64,000 bases of DNA from Torreya grandis (taxonomy: Eukaryota > Streptophyta > Pinopsida > Cupressales > Taxaceae), in the NCBI GenBank assembly GCA_037957365.1, contig JARHVA010001739.1, forward strand, positions 1,922,001-1,986,000. The letters are read 5' to 3'. A model generated the notes under the pieces. The model did not search any database and was not told the origin of the DNA. It saw nothing but the letters and a program-made list of their open reading frames with translations. A program made the position numbers and the translations under genes. Shown piece by piece: positions 21,590 to 34,089 of the stretch (positions are counted from its first letter, which is position 1; each line of letters starts with the position of its first letter).

Positions 21590-23080
21590 CTTCCAAATGT
21601 GGTCAGAGGCTATGAGTGTTCGACAAACATACTACTATAGATGAGTTAATAACACATGATTGTAAGCTATGTTGTAATACCCATCTTGATTGTGATTCTA
21701 ATCTTGACATCTCATCAGAATTTTTTAATTTGAGCTTGAAGTTTTTGTTTGTAAGTGGGCTTAGCAAAAATAGTGATTTCATGGTTTTTACAAGAGAAAG
21801 TGTTGTATATGTCAATCCATGCCTATGTACACCCAGTGGCTTGAATGCAACACCTTCCATGGTTATATCTATGTATTGTACATGAACAAGCTAGTTGTAC
21901 TGGGAATTGGTTTCATATTATTAATATTTTTTTGTGAGTAGGGTTTGGAGCAGGTTTTGACATACAAAAGATCAGAGTCCAACTTTATTCAATATGGCTT
22001 CTATATAAATGAAAGTGTTTTTCTATTTGAAAATACCCAATGTGACTTTCATTGAATTTCACCTAGACAATGTTGTTGTTATCTTCTTTGGTGTATGCTT
22101 TAAATATACCATCACAACCATTGACAAGGCCATTTTGCATATCATAATTTCTAATAACATATCCAACTAACATATCAGATTTCAAAACAATTTTTTGAGG
22201 CAAGAATATAGCATTAGCATATCCTTGACCTTTGTTATATGTGTCATCTTTCTTATCATTACATCAATAACAATTTCTTTAGGTGTAACTAGTGCCAAAA
22301 TTTTGGCATTGTGCGCATCCACATCTTTATTCAAGTAAAAAAGATAAGGGAACAAAGGGTTATTCAGTGTTGGACATAGATAATTACGATTGAGGTATAC
22401 AATATCATCTTCTATATGTGATCATGTACGTATTCTATTTAGAACAATGAAAAAAAATTGATCATTTTGTCGTATAATTTGGTGTAGTTGGTAACATTGT
22501 ACATTTTCTTGCCAAAAACATATGGTACTATTTATTTATTCATGTTTGGGTGTTCAAATATTAGGTAGTCATTTATAGGTTGAGCTTGATAGAAGTCTCC
22601 ATAAAATATCATGTCAATGTTGTCAAAAAACATTGTTGAAAATTGCCTTATGTCATGCAGATGCCTATCACTATAGTATAGCATTATTGTTCCCACAAGT
22701 GAGATTTCATCAAATAGCACTATGTAGTTGATTATAATGTTTGGACAATGTATCAAGGTGCTCGTTTCTCAATGAAATGAGTTCAAACTTTTTAAAAGGT
22801 AACAAAAAAGTAGAATGTAGTATTATGCCACCCATATTGTATGAAGCCTTACTTGTGTATGCAAGAATGAGACCATTTGGCTTGGATGGATCATTGTCAA
22901 TAGATTGTGCATAGATACAAACCAATGTTTCATATATAACTTTTTTTGTAAAGGTCTTTCCAATGCCTACACCTCTTATTAAGGATAAGTACAATGGCTT
23001 GTTCTTGTTTAGACATTTTTAAAAATAAATGTTTTTAACAATTGCATCTTGTTCATCATTTAACATTCATCTTTGTTTAT
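21590..23080 (-). pseudogene. Helitron-type Pif1 family helicase domain relic
   Basis: From 23080 leftwards the minus strand shows LNDEQDAIVKNIYF, then Walker A GVGIGKTF (22973-22950), Walker B LFDEISL (22717-22697) and motif III FYGDFYQAQPI (22608-22576). Near 22320 is KDVDAHNAKIL, then motif V GLVNGCDG (22131-22108) preceded by KSDMLVGYVIRNYDMQN, and motif VI HGLTYTTLSLVKTMKSLF (about 21815-21758). These are the motifs of Pif1/Helitron helicases, which unwind DNA during rolling-circle transposition. Several frame changes separate the motifs, so it is dead. Copy 2 contains only the part left of motif V, because the window ends there. Confidence 0.85.
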
Positions 23081-24189
23081 AGTATTCAAAATTGTTAGTA
23101 ATGAATGGATGGTGCCCAATTTCAAAAGGCTTCAAATTTTGTTTTTTCAGTGCAAGGTTCTTTAATGGTAAGTCTATTTGTAATTCATACTCTTTCTTTA
23201 TAGATTTACTTATGCCAAAATTGATTTCGATTTAAATATCAAGTTTAAGCTAGGAAATAGCATCTTACATGTTTCCCCACATATGATTGGTGTTATGATT
23301 GAATTTGGACTCATTTTGTATTATCATTTTGATTTGTAACTTGTACACTTCTCACCATGTTTCAAAGTTTTATTTTAAACTATTTTCATTGTTTTTAAAT
23401 GGCACATATAATAGCAAATGTTCACGGTAATGATTTTCAAGGCCAAGATGCTTATTATAATTAATAAACCATATAGTTTGTGGCTTTTTTTTCAATGGAT
23501 TACCATTTTTTTAGTACTTTGAAACAAATTCATCTAGACAAACATGATCTATAGTTGTAGGATGGGTAATATAATAGGCTTTGATAAATTTGCACATGAC
23601 ATTTTCATAGTCATCTTGTTCATGTCTCAAGAGAAAAGGATATTTTAGAACAAATATTCATTCATCAAGACAAGATGTGTTTATGAAGGCACATGTTCTT
23701 GAGCAATGACTCAATGACAATGATAAGACTAAGTGAACAACTTGTTGTGTAGACATTTGTTGATAGTTTATCATTGCATTCCCAAGTCTACGTAACATCT
23801 GAATGGCATCTATATTTGTTGATGCATGTTATCTACATATTTTTTAAAAGCACGAGTAATTTTTTAGTTGCCTTTTGTCATATATGAAGTACAATATGTT
23901 GTTACAGCATATGCATTTAAAATAAACTGTGCATCTATGTTGGTTTCCCATAGGTATGGCATATTTTTTATGAAATTGTTACTCCACACTTGAGATGGCT
24001 TGCTCATAAGAAAAATGGTGGGTTGTTCAAGTGTATTTTGTATTTCTATTATGTATTGAGTCTTATCTATTTTAATATTTTACAAGAAGATGTGGAACTC
24101 ATCTGAAGCATTGTAATGTTTGGTGCTTAGAAGTAAGTAAATTTGCTTTAATAAAGACTTTGCAAGTTCATTTTTGGTTTTAGATGGCT

Positions 24190-24450
24190 CAAGTATTGTT
24201 GTTCATTTCATTGGAAATTGGGGGAAATTGTATCTACATTTTTTGTCTTTCTTTTTTCTACATCTGCTCATATGATGGTGTGTATGTAAGTTTGCCAAGC
24301 CATTTTCCAAGAGATCAATGTTACAAGCTATGTATTTGTCTATAAAATGTGATATTTATAAATTTTCATTATTTTCGTATACCGGTGAATTTTTTATTCA
24401 TACCAGCCAATGATCATGGGCATTTCCTCTACATTAGAATTTTGTCATGC
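24190..24450 (-). pseudogene. Rep (HUH endonuclease) core and cysteine/histidine segment relic
   Basis: On the minus strand RGNAHDHWLV contains the HUH motif His-Asp-His (24418-24410), followed by IKNSPVYENNEN, then FIDKYIACNIDLLENGLANL with a conserved Tyr, then HTHHHMSRCRKKKDKKCRYN and FP. The last part is the HxH...C...CRFGFP segment found between Rep and helicase in Helitrons and Helentrons. Rep nicks and rejoins single DNA strands through active-site tyrosines. One internal stop replaces a residue expected to be Trp after HWLV. The second catalytic Tyr could not be placed with confidence. Confidence 0.7.
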
Positions 24451-24819
24451 AAAAGTATTATGTGATTTTACCCGAAAATGATTCATCTTTGTATAACTTT
24501 TATTTTAATGCATTGATACAATGTCTATAATAATGTGTGCAAGTGACTGGATTTTTTTTTGCAAGAAAAGAAATGTCATTTGATATATTCAATTAGTTTA
24601 GTTATGAATTTGGGTTTTTTTGATGTTTTAGATATAATTATTTCAATGCATTAGTTAATGGCTGCCAATAATGTTCAGCGCTTGTAAAAGTCAAGAAAAA
24701 TGTTGGAGGTCTTAATTGTTGTATCATGGCAAACATATTTTTTTAAGACTTTGCATGTAATCAGGTGAAATATGATTTTATTTTAAATCCACATAACCAA
24801 TTTCTGATTTGAGCAATTT

Positions 24820-25300
24820 TTATAAATTTGGTTTGTATTTGACATCCTTGGCCAAAAGCTTTATTCCTTTTAGTTGACCCTTTCTAATTTGAATCCACAT
24901 TATCCTTCCAACTTGGTATATGATTAAATTCATTGCTTTGAAAAATAAATTAGTAAGATGGTATGCAAATCGATGATTCGTATGCAAAAGCTCCCATTGT
25001 GATATTTTTTGATAGGAGTAACTTGACACAATGTCATCATCACGAGGATTACCAAAGAAAAGTGTTGGAAAGTTCAATTCTTCTAAGTGTTAATCTTTGA
25101 AAATACCAAGGGGATGGTTTCCTTCAACTAGTGCTATTGCAATTAACTTGTCTTCTAATGCAACAATACATGTTGAATCCACAAAACCATGTACCAAAGT
25201 GTCATTAGGCTTGGGTTGACTTGTGTCAGAAGACAAACTATTGTCATTATCACTACTACTTTCAGATTCATAGGACATATCATTGTCATTTTCAAGGTCT
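24820..25300 (-). pseudogene. Helitron-like N-terminal domain relic
   Basis: Two minus-strand frames join across a stop and small gap: 25278-25090, ending VEGNHPLGIFKD, and 25077-24820, beginning MNFPTLFFGNPRDDD and continuing YSYQKISQWELLHTNHRFAY, then HLTNLFFKAMNL. The pattern EGxxPLxIxxD...EELxFPTLFxGxPR...W.L...RFA...NLFFK is the Helitron-like N-terminal domain found upstream of Rep. The start of the first frame is acidic and Ser-rich (MSYESESSSDNDNSLSSD), which is common for the linker before this domain. Confidence 0.75.
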
Positions 25301-25639
25301 ATGGCATTCCAAATATAAATGGTTTTTAATCATAGTCAATTTGCACATCATGAGAAATGCATAATTTCGAGGCACAAAGTTGTTGGAGTGCCTCCATCAC
25401 AAGTTTGGAGCAAACTCTTCCTTCTTGGTACTCATTTTTGTATTCCAATCTGCATTTTAAAGCTACTACAATAGTTGTTCTTTCATCTTTGCATCTAGGT
25501 AATACTTTCTGATATCTATTAATGCTTGAGGGGACATTGATAATTGGTCATGCCAATCTAATCTATGGTTTTTTGTAGCCCAGGTTTCATATTTGTACAA
25601 ATGCAATTCCAAGCACAACAAGTCTTTCTTCAAGATCAG

Positions 25640-25760
25640 ATAGAATGTTTACAAATTGTACTTATTTGGTCTAATATTAATAGGTGTTGCAAATGTATCA
25701 AGTTTTCCATTTTTCAATTATTGATTACATGTCACACATATGTTTTTTTTAGAGTTGCTT
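25640..25760 (-). pseudogene. Cysteine motif of Helentron N-terminus (DUF6570-like)
   Basis: The minus strand encodes ICVTCNQ (25741-25721), then a stop, then LKNGKLDTFATPINI. Helentron proteins have an ICxxCxxxLKxGKxP...N.L segment just before the Helitron-like N-terminal domain, which this matches in sequence and place. Only this short core is recognisable; the flanking frame is broken. Confidence 0.5.
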
Positions 25761-26699
25761 TTGTGTTTGGCATTAACTTTTTACAAGTGTCCTTTTTAGA
25801 CTAAATAAAAGGCTTCATATTGTGTTTAAATTGAAGCTATTTGCAAACATCATAAACATGGACCGGTGTGTCTACAATTTTTTCATTGAACTTGTTTATT
25901 GGTGTTGATCTTAGTAGTCTTCCTTTTATTATTATTTTGTTTCGTGCCATGCTCTTTAAGTGACATAAAGAGACAATAGGCCCATGTAATGGTGGTTTCA
26001 TATTAACAACAGTAGTGTCAAATTGTAGCTTTATATTCTTGTCTTTTGTTAATGTGTTGCAATCAAAATGCTTTGTTTTTTTTCACATGTAATGTTCTTT
26101 GTTTGGTGCAAAGAGAATTTGTTTTGTTCTTGGGACGTTTCTATGAAATCAACAATGGCACTAGTTCCTGCTTCATTATGTCCTTGGGTTGTCAAACGTT
26201 TATAATGCATATGAGTTGTATCTATTTAAAATAAAATGATGTTATATAAAGATTGTGACTAAGCAGAGGAATTGTAGGTCTTGAGAATTTGTAGCATTAT
26301 AGATGACCATAGGCGAATGCTGACATTCAACACATTTGAAAGCCATTAAATAGTGAAGTCATTGCCATCTATTCCACCTTCATCAAACATAAAACCCACT
26401 TTTACAATGTATGCTTGCCAATTTGCAATAGTTGGTATTTTTTTATGACATCCTCTATTAGGTTATTTTTCAAATAAGTGTGTGCCTTTTTATTTCCAGC
26501 AATAAATGCATTACAAAAATATTGTGCCAAATAGCAATGCAAGGATCATATGCCAAAAGCATTTTTTGTCAAATAGCAAATAGAGATAAAGATGCTATCA
26601 CCATAGCAAGATGTGGTTTCCATCATTTTGAATAGGCCACATGATTCCATTTTTCTAGTATTTGTCTGCCAATAAAGAGAAATCATAGAGAAAGTTGTT

Positions 26700-27312
26700 G
26701 ATAGTGGGGTTCTTGCTAAGGGGGTTTGATAATTATTTATTTTTGTATAATACAATGGTTCGTAATGGCCAGAAATTAGATTTTGGTCATGAAATAGAAT
26801 GCAATATGGATGGGTGGGAACATTTTCATTGAAATGAAAGTATCTATGTTTTCTTGTCAAAGACCAAACATAAATGGAAATCTTTAACCATCTAGAAAGC
26901 CAATTTATGCAAAAATTATCACCGCATAGACTATGCTCGCCGTTACCTATGAATGAAGTTGCATAAATCTACATTTAGTAGAAACATATTTTAGTGTCTT
27001 CTATTTGGTAAAATATATACAACTCTCTAGGATCTAATTCCAATACAAAAGATCTTAGTGCATGGGTGTTATTTTTTTTAAGCAACTAAGAAAATGTTCT
27101 ATAATTTTAGCACGTAGCTCTATTGATGTATATCGGAAGTGCAATAGCACTTGAAATGCATCAAACAAGCAATCACCCACATTATATTTAAAATTATGAG
27201 TTCTAAAAAGGTTTTCTTTTTCTAAAGCATCATCTATGCTATTGCATTGGGTTCTTGATAGTGGTTTGTATTCTTCGACATCAATGATCGATTGATTACT
27301 ATAAATATGCAT
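26700..27312 (-). pseudogene. OTU-type cysteine protease domain relic
   Basis: Minus-strand 27312-27055 contains NFKYNVGDCLFDAFQVLLHF followed by SIELRAKIIEHFLSCL, which carries the OTU catalytic Asp/Cys motif (GDxxCLF form, here GD-CLF) and the LR..I..Y/F helix. After stops, the frame continues NGEHSLCGDNFCINWLSRWL, then HFNENVPTHPYCILFHDQ and GHYEPLYY, which contains the C-terminal catalytic His of OTU domains. OTU proteases are encoded by Helentrons; their role there is unknown. This is the first domain of the element on the minus strand, so its position supports a Helentron layout. Confidence 0.75.
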
Positions 27313-28328
27313 TGTTTTTTATTTTTCATTTGTCAAATCCATTTTGCAATGCCAAGTAAATCAGGTGTAATTCAAATCCAAGGCAACATAAAAGGTCAAA
27401 AATATTTTCTAAACACAATCATAGACCTGCTGTGAACCAACCAAATAGCTACTAGTTTTAGCACCAAGGGCTATGGTATTTAATAATTTCCCCCTTATTT
27501 AAGAAAACTAGATACCAGAATCTGCACACAATTACTATGGATAAAAATAGTTTTTATAGATCTTAAATAGATATATTAAGATTCAAGAGATCTGGTAAGC
27601 AATCTAAACTTTTAGTAAAAGATAAAATATTTGGATTGTTTATATTTAGGAGACCACTAATATATGTAGAATAACTAGGCTCCATCTAAGGTAAAAAATA
27701 AAAGACTTTAAAACTTTTTTAAAGTACCAAATCAAATTTAAAAAACTAGTAAATTATTTTAAAGAAAATTAATATAATATTCACCTATCCAACATAAACC
27801 AAACACTTTTTTCATAGAAGTCCAAATAAAAATATAATATATATAGTTTTTTGAACCAGTCTCCTAGTTTAATTGGGAGCCTAAAAGACAATAAAACCAC
27901 CTAAGGACTTGCATTGTGAAACTTACTTCAAGATTAGCAAATTTTTTTTTATGAATGGAATGAGTCATAAGCCTTTCCTAACTCAAAATCATTATCAGCA
28001 TTAAAACATTACACACACTCCAACACATGAAAGGATAGAGATGGAAAGAGAGAGATATTAATAAATAATAATAAACATCATTTCAAAACACAAAATATAA
28101 ACAAAACACTATTTACTATTTAGCAATAGCATAAAATGTTTGACATTTGGAAATCTAATTTTTTATCACACATTTAAATATTCACATTTCTTATCACTGT
28201 GTTGTAATGTTTCTCTTCTTTGGTAATGTGCTTTAATGCTTATGTTTTGTAATGTATTGATTTGTATGATCTAAGCTCAAAGTTTTTCTTGATTCAATTT
28301 TATTTTTTGACATAATTTTTTTTCTCAG
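27313..28328. other. AT-rich stretch upstream of the Helentron coding region
   Basis: No coding frame is convincing. If the element is still within its own boundaries, this holds its 5' untranslated region and promoter, but I could not identify a 5' terminus or hairpin. Confidence 0.3.
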
Positions 28329-28591
28329 ATATATGGAGAGTTACATTAGCACAATTGGTGTAGATTTGGTGAGTGTTTATTTTTAAAAGTGTCTTTTCTC
28401 TTTATTATAATGTTTGGTTATGTTTCCTAGCATGCATTTTAAGATTAAGGGTGTCATCTATGACAATACAGTTACTGTTTGTTTTATGTTAAGGAGACTT
28501 ATCTTGTTATAAGTTGACTTCAATCTTGTCTCATTATTGATAGAAAATTAGAACACTGGAGCCAGATGGGAAGACAATTAAGTTTCAAATT
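28329..28591 (+). pseudogene. RAB1/RABD small GTPase gene fragment, two exons with intron
   Basis: Exon 1 here (28329-28368) follows TTTTCTCAG and encodes YMESYISTIGVDL, ending at a GTGAGT donor. Exon 2 (28544-28591) follows TTGATAG and encodes exactly 16 codons, KIRTLEPDGKTIKFQI. It ends at ATAAGCTC, apparently a GTAAGCTC donor with a mutated G. Plant RAB1/RABD proteins read YLESYISTIGVDF KIRTVEQDGKTIKLQI across this junction; this is the switch I/effector region. The family controls ER-to-Golgi transport. The P-loop exon and the WDTAGQ exon are not present nearby. The retained intron shows a genomic fragment, and it is opposite in orientation to the Helentron, so it may be captured DNA or an independent relic. 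Confidence 0.8.
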
Positions 28592-31500
28592 ATAAGCTCA
28601 ATTATCTCTTTGATTTATGAGAATGACAAGTTCTAGGACCTATGACATTGATTATCACTAACACCACCCTCCAAATACATAACTATGTTTTGTGTTTCTA
28701 TTTCTCAATTGAAAGTAACCTATTTAATATTAAGAGAAATGTAGACATTGTACTGTAAATGCTATGGCAACAAAAAGGAAGTTAGCATCTCCTAATAAGA
28801 TATTAGCATGAATTCCACAAGCTGGACTTAGATAGAGTTTAAGATAGAATCGTTAGCTAGAAGGATGCACTAGATGTACCAACACTCAGTTTAACCATCT
28901 AGAGAACATAAAATGAATATTAATTTAAAGAGTAGAATGAAAATGAGAGCAGTGTGTAAATTATTATAGGTTGTATTTAGGATGAAAAATAGAGCTATTA
29001 TCTATTTGTATTCAAATATGTGAGGAAATTTATGTCTATTGACAATCCCATATTTGTTTAAAGGAACCTTGCCATAGAGGTCATGATGAAGTTACAAAAA
29101 ATCTTATAATAAAAGTTACAAAGGAGAATGAGCGAATTAGTAACCATCTAAGGTGTCCTAAGGAGTTGCAAAGAATTTTATCATAACTTAGGCCTTGAAA
29201 GAATCTAATATCTAACAAGAAAGAAACAAAACACATTATAAAAAGACCTTTAAGTCTTAAAGGAAGGGATATATGTTTTTTTGGAGTATTATGGGGGAGT
29301 ATATGAAGAAAGAGTTTTGTCTTAGTCATGATACCCTTAAAACTCTACGCCTAAGATTGTGTTCATACCTCCTCAGGTATGTTATATTTTTCTTTGGCTA
29401 CCATTTGGAAGTTATTATAATAATAGTAAAGCCTTTCTTCAGAGTTTTCCCAAATATTTTAGCACTAATTTTGTAACACTTAGTCTAGGACTCTAGATTT
29501 ATTGAGATGATTTAGATTTCATTATTCAAAATAAAAAAGAAAAAACAAATTTGACATTTGCATTTTAGACTCCTAATTTCAATTGTTGTTTTTCTCATTT
29601 ATTATCAGGTTTTAGATTTTTTATGTAACAATGTTAAATCCATCATGTAAAAATGAAGCAAGTTGTAAAAGGGCTCTTAAAACCTAGAGGGAGGATTGTG
29701 TGTTTTACATTTTTATGTAAAGAGTATGTGGAAATAAATCTTTGGTCAAGTGCAATGTCCATACTGCCCTTGGAAATCTTCTAGGCCCTAGTGTAGTGTA
29801 TTTTGGGCTAATGTTTGAGTTTTGCTTTCTAGTTGAAAAGTTCAGTTGAAAGAAATATATATAAGATCCTCCTATGCTTTGGGGACATTTGTTTGGCATG
29901 GTTGAGTTTCAATAGTCTGCCTTTGCATATTGGTGGAATCAGTTGTGTCTTATCCTCTTTTAGTTCTAGTGATTGTTTGACAAGCAATCCATCAATTCAA
30001 TGGATGTATGTTAACTACAGGCAAGACTTCTTGTGTGAGTGTGTGAGAAATACATTGATGGGATTTTGAACCATGAACACTATTTGGTAGTCACCCTTAA
30101 GTTTTTTGGTTCCACTTGCATAGGCTAGGAGAAGTCAATTCTAGTATCAGGCAATCATAAACCAAAACATAGCCTTTTGTATCTAACAACTGACATATTG
30201 GTTGTTATTTAGAAGATTGAATAAATAGATGAAATATATCCCATCTATCTATCAAAAAAATGATCTTTACATATAAAATAGGATATTTATGCCAAAATTA
30301 GAGGAAACCCATGCTAGAGAAATTTGCTTTGCAAGCATATAGATCCAAATAGACCGGTTCAAGTAGTATCAGGATGCATTGCTTGAGGCACTTATTTAAT
30401 GAGTTGAAATTTACTTATAGGTGTTTGAAGTGTGTTGTCCATGTAGGGGATTTCATTTGATACCTAAAATTTTAAGACTTTCCATTGGCTACAAGCATGA
30501 CATTTGGATATTATAGGAAATCCAAAGTATTCGAGGGAAAGTGTGCAGTTCAAAATCTGAGAGCACACTTCAATCTATTTTGATGAAAAGAGTGCTACAA
30601 TGCATGAGGATAGTCAACCTCATTACTAGTTATTGGCACATTGTGTGTCCAATGTCCATTAGGGTTGGCTTTGTGGGCACATTAAAAATATTTGTAGTTG
30701 AGTATACTTTTTGTTCATGCTAGTAAGGTTTGTAAATTTTTTATTGATCTCACTTGCAAAAAACAAAAGAGCTTAACTGGGACGTTAGTTTTAAATAGGC
30801 TCTTAGGATTTAGAGCAGGGTATGTTTTGGGAAGTATTTCTTCATGAACATTTCTAGAGAGATTGTCTTGGTGAAGTGCAATAATCATAATTCACTTGGA
30901 TATTTTATCTTGGCATGAGTTGGGGCCCATATATCCTTACAAAATTTATCTCTTCTTTACATAACTTGAAACCAACATTTTCAATAGTGCTACTTTTTTG
31001 TTTCATAAAAGTTTTATTTTTCCAATTCTTTAAACAAAGAAAGAAATAGATTATTAATTTGTTTGTGAATATTAATATTTTTCTATTTCTAAATTTCTAT
31101 TTCACCTTTTTTTCTTTTTCCAAACATAAAGTTTTTGCTCTAGGGTTTGCAAAAGTTAAATAAAATTTCTAATTGGTCTCATAAGAGTAGTATCACAATA
31201 AGTTTGAGGGCCTCATGCAATGGGTTCATATTTAGCCACTCATGACAAAATGACTAGAGGAACATCATTGATTTAGCGATACTATGGTTAGATCACAAGA
31301 ATATTTCTTAACAGGAGTGTTGTACCACAAACTCAACAACTTGGGTGACAATAACTTGGACAACATCATTATCACTACACCATTATGTGCAAAAGAAGCT
31401 TTAGTTTTGATTAGAGTCATTAGCACTATTGATGGGGAAACCCTCATTATCATATATATTAGTATTAGGTGATAAACCTATTGTCTAGTTTTAACGTCTA

Positions 31501-34040
31501 GGAGGAGGTTGTTGAACAAAATTCTTTAACCCTGGCATCCCTAAACCCCTTCCACCGTGTCTGTAGAAATCTTAATTTTTTTTAAATGCATACATACCTC
31601 TGTCAACACCAAAATTCCTGAGCTCCATTTTAGTGGGTCTTACTCTCTCTAGCCTAAAATTGGCTTCATTCTTCCTTTTCCAAATTGACCATAATATCTC
31701 AGTAAAATAAGCTAAAAGTTTTTCATAAAATCAGAAATATTAACATCCAACATATTATTTTTGGCTTATATATCAAGCCAATACCAAAATATTTTCCAAT
31801 CCAACATAAACCATGTATGTAAAGCATTCATATATTAGGCCTCTAATTGGTTCAAATAAATTTTAGGTATTATAATATCTTATATCAAATCCATATTTAG
31901 CACGGGCAATATCAGAAGGAAGCATATGTCACAAGACCACATATTTCAAGATCTAGGGCCTATAAATGTAGTTTGCTTGGTCTCCAATGGCACGGGAATC
32001 TCTTGTTTGAATAGGCTATGTTTGTATGATCTTCTATTCATATTACTACTTGCTTTGATGGCATCATCTATGTTTTGAAACTTTTCCTAGTGGAAAATTT
32101 AATGTTTAGTGGGTTTCTAGTTTGAAGTGAAAACTATCCTATAGTTTCATTCAAAATGGAAACTTGTCAATGAGATCAATGTGTCAGTCGACACGATAAG
32201 CAAAACCCAAGCATATCTGAAGCAGGTTATCTCACACAAGTAATATTAAAAATAGAACAAATACCATGGTTCAGGTATCAATGCACCAAGAGAGAAGTTC
32301 TAAAAGCCACAAAGATCTAAAATGGTGTTTCCTTAATATCCTAATAATTTGATAAAACATAATAATATTTGCTTATTTTCCTCTATTTTATTTAAACTGA
32401 TTGGGTGGGGAAAAACCTTATTTCCATCATAGCCTCCAATTCTTCCTTCCTTTTATTCAACACTTGGATTTTAGCCTTTTATGAAAGGATCTATTACTCT
32501 AACTGGGAGGAGTTGGTATGGTATACTTTTTATATTACTTGGTTAAGGTGATGGTTCTTTGAGCCAAGAAAAGGACTCAGGGGTTTGATTTTCACCACAA
32601 CATCTTCAATTTTGGTGAACAAACATGAAAATTGAAGATCGGATATTGAATAAAGTTGGATGCTTTTCTACCCTAAACAAAGGAGAGAGTGAAAAATAAA
32701 AACTAATTATTTTTAAACATCTGTGGAAACTGAAGCAATAATTATAGGGTGGTTCTCCAAAGAGAAAATCTTCTCATTTAATTTTTAAAATAAACATGAG
32801 CGATGATAACCAATGAAACTAGGGTGGGAACCTTATAAATCAAAGGCTAAGAGAAACTCTCCTCCTAAATTTTTATGATTTTATTGAAGTTATTAAGCTG
32901 AGGGCTTGGATATGAAAGGTGTTATATTTCTTCAGATCAATCAATTAACACTTTTGCCAGTTACCAGATAATAGAATTTCTTCTTTGCATCTTGAAAGGC
33001 CAACATTTAATTGGTGGTAATGACTGAAAGAGGAAAACAAACTAGAAGTAACATCTTGGCACCTCTGTGATTGTTCCGACCATAAATTTGAGGCATATAT
33101 TCACATAAACTACTTCTTGGTCTCCAAAATCATGAAACAAGAAGGTACCATGGGATATTATTCAAGGGAATTCTGCCAAGCCATCCTTTCTACATCATTG
33201 TTATGTCCATCCCTACATTGAAATAGACCATTAAGAGGTATGTTGAGGCTTAGAATCCAAGTACTCCTTAGTTGTTTTTATTCATCAAACAAAATTATAT
33301 TCAAAGGGTTTTGGAAGATGCTTTACTATAAGATATCCCTCCAAAACTAACACACAACAAAATAAGACCCAATATTAGATGTAATGAAACACCAAAATTT
33401 TAGTGCGCAAAGAAAAGAAAAAATTCCACTAAGCCTTGTAATAATCTTCTAAATTAGTGAACATGAGCTCTAATTATAGAAACACTTCTCAAAGTTCTTC
33501 AGAGAAAGCAAATTCTAGGAGAAAAATTCAAGGTTAAAAACACTATGAACTACACTAAAATTTAGGGAAAAGGCACTCTTGACATTACAAATTTGAAAAA
33601 CATTTAAGGAAATCAACATTCTCAAAGGAAGAAACCTAAATCATATCAAGATCGAAGCAAAAAATCTGCATCCAATGCATGCCACAAAATATGTTTCTAT
33701 GTGTTTGTTTGATTGAATTGTCAGCTAGGCTAAATAACATTGTCAAAGCATGGTTAAGACCTTGTATTTTTCTGATTTGATGTGAAGTAACCATGGTTAA
33801 GACCTTTCCACATCCACACTATTCAATCACAGAAGTCAAGGGGGTAGATGTATCAATGACAAATCTATCACCGATCAATGGGATTATAAAGAACTACGAT
33901 ATACATGGTACAGTTAGTGGAATTTTCTTGCTTCAAAAAAAAGATGTTAAGCATTATGATGTCCATGTGGTACTCCTTCCTCTGTGATAGTATTTTCGTT
34001 CCATATAATTGATGAAGTCATTGGTCTATAAAGTTAGGTC
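28592..34040. other. Unresolved AT-rich DNA
   Basis: I looked on both strands and found no domain I could support. Open frames are all under about 85 codons and read as hydrophobic or low-complexity translations. The region may consist of old transposon debris beyond recognition by eye. Confidence 0.3.
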
Positions 34041-34089
34041 AATATCAATGAATTATTATTAAGTTGAGGGCTAAGGTTGAATTAATCAA

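Larger units (their letters stand above)
1884..22108 (+). repeat. Copy 1 of a large direct segmental duplication
   Basis: This segment matches 44635-64000 base by base with scattered substitutions and small indels. The offset is about 42753 at the left end (TAGCCCAT at 1953 and 44706), about 41842 after a 911-bp gap in copy 2, and about 41892 at the right end (21616 and 63508). Element order and strand are identical in the two copies, so this is a direct duplication of one composite block, not independent insertions. The right end is set only by the window limit of copy 2. The left edge is inside copia LTR sequence. Confidence 0.95.
18310..27312 (-). mobile_element. Decayed Helentron/Helitron2-like (HLE2) rolling-circle element coding region
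   Basis: Domains of a rolling-circle transposon lie in order on the minus strand from 27312 leftwards: OTU cysteine protease, ICVTCNQ cysteine motif, Helitron-type N-terminal domain, Rep nuclease with HUH motif, CRxxFP zinc-binding segment, Pif1-type helicase, EEP endonuclease, then RPA70-like sequence. From the known families, Rep plus Pif1 helicase defines Helitrons. OTU protease and a C-terminal endonuclease mark the Helentron/Helitron2 group. RPA is usual in plant Helitrons. All frames are broken, so the element is dead. Element ends are not resolved; the coordinates cover only recognised coding parts. The left part is duplicated at 60150-64000. Confidence 0.8.

Noticed and set aside
18310..27312. 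A viral origin for the Pif1 helicase plus OTU plus RPA cluster
   Set aside because: The HUH Rep motif and the Helitron N-terminal pattern upstream of the helicase point to a rolling-circle transposon. No capsid, polymerase or packaging ATPase pattern was seen.
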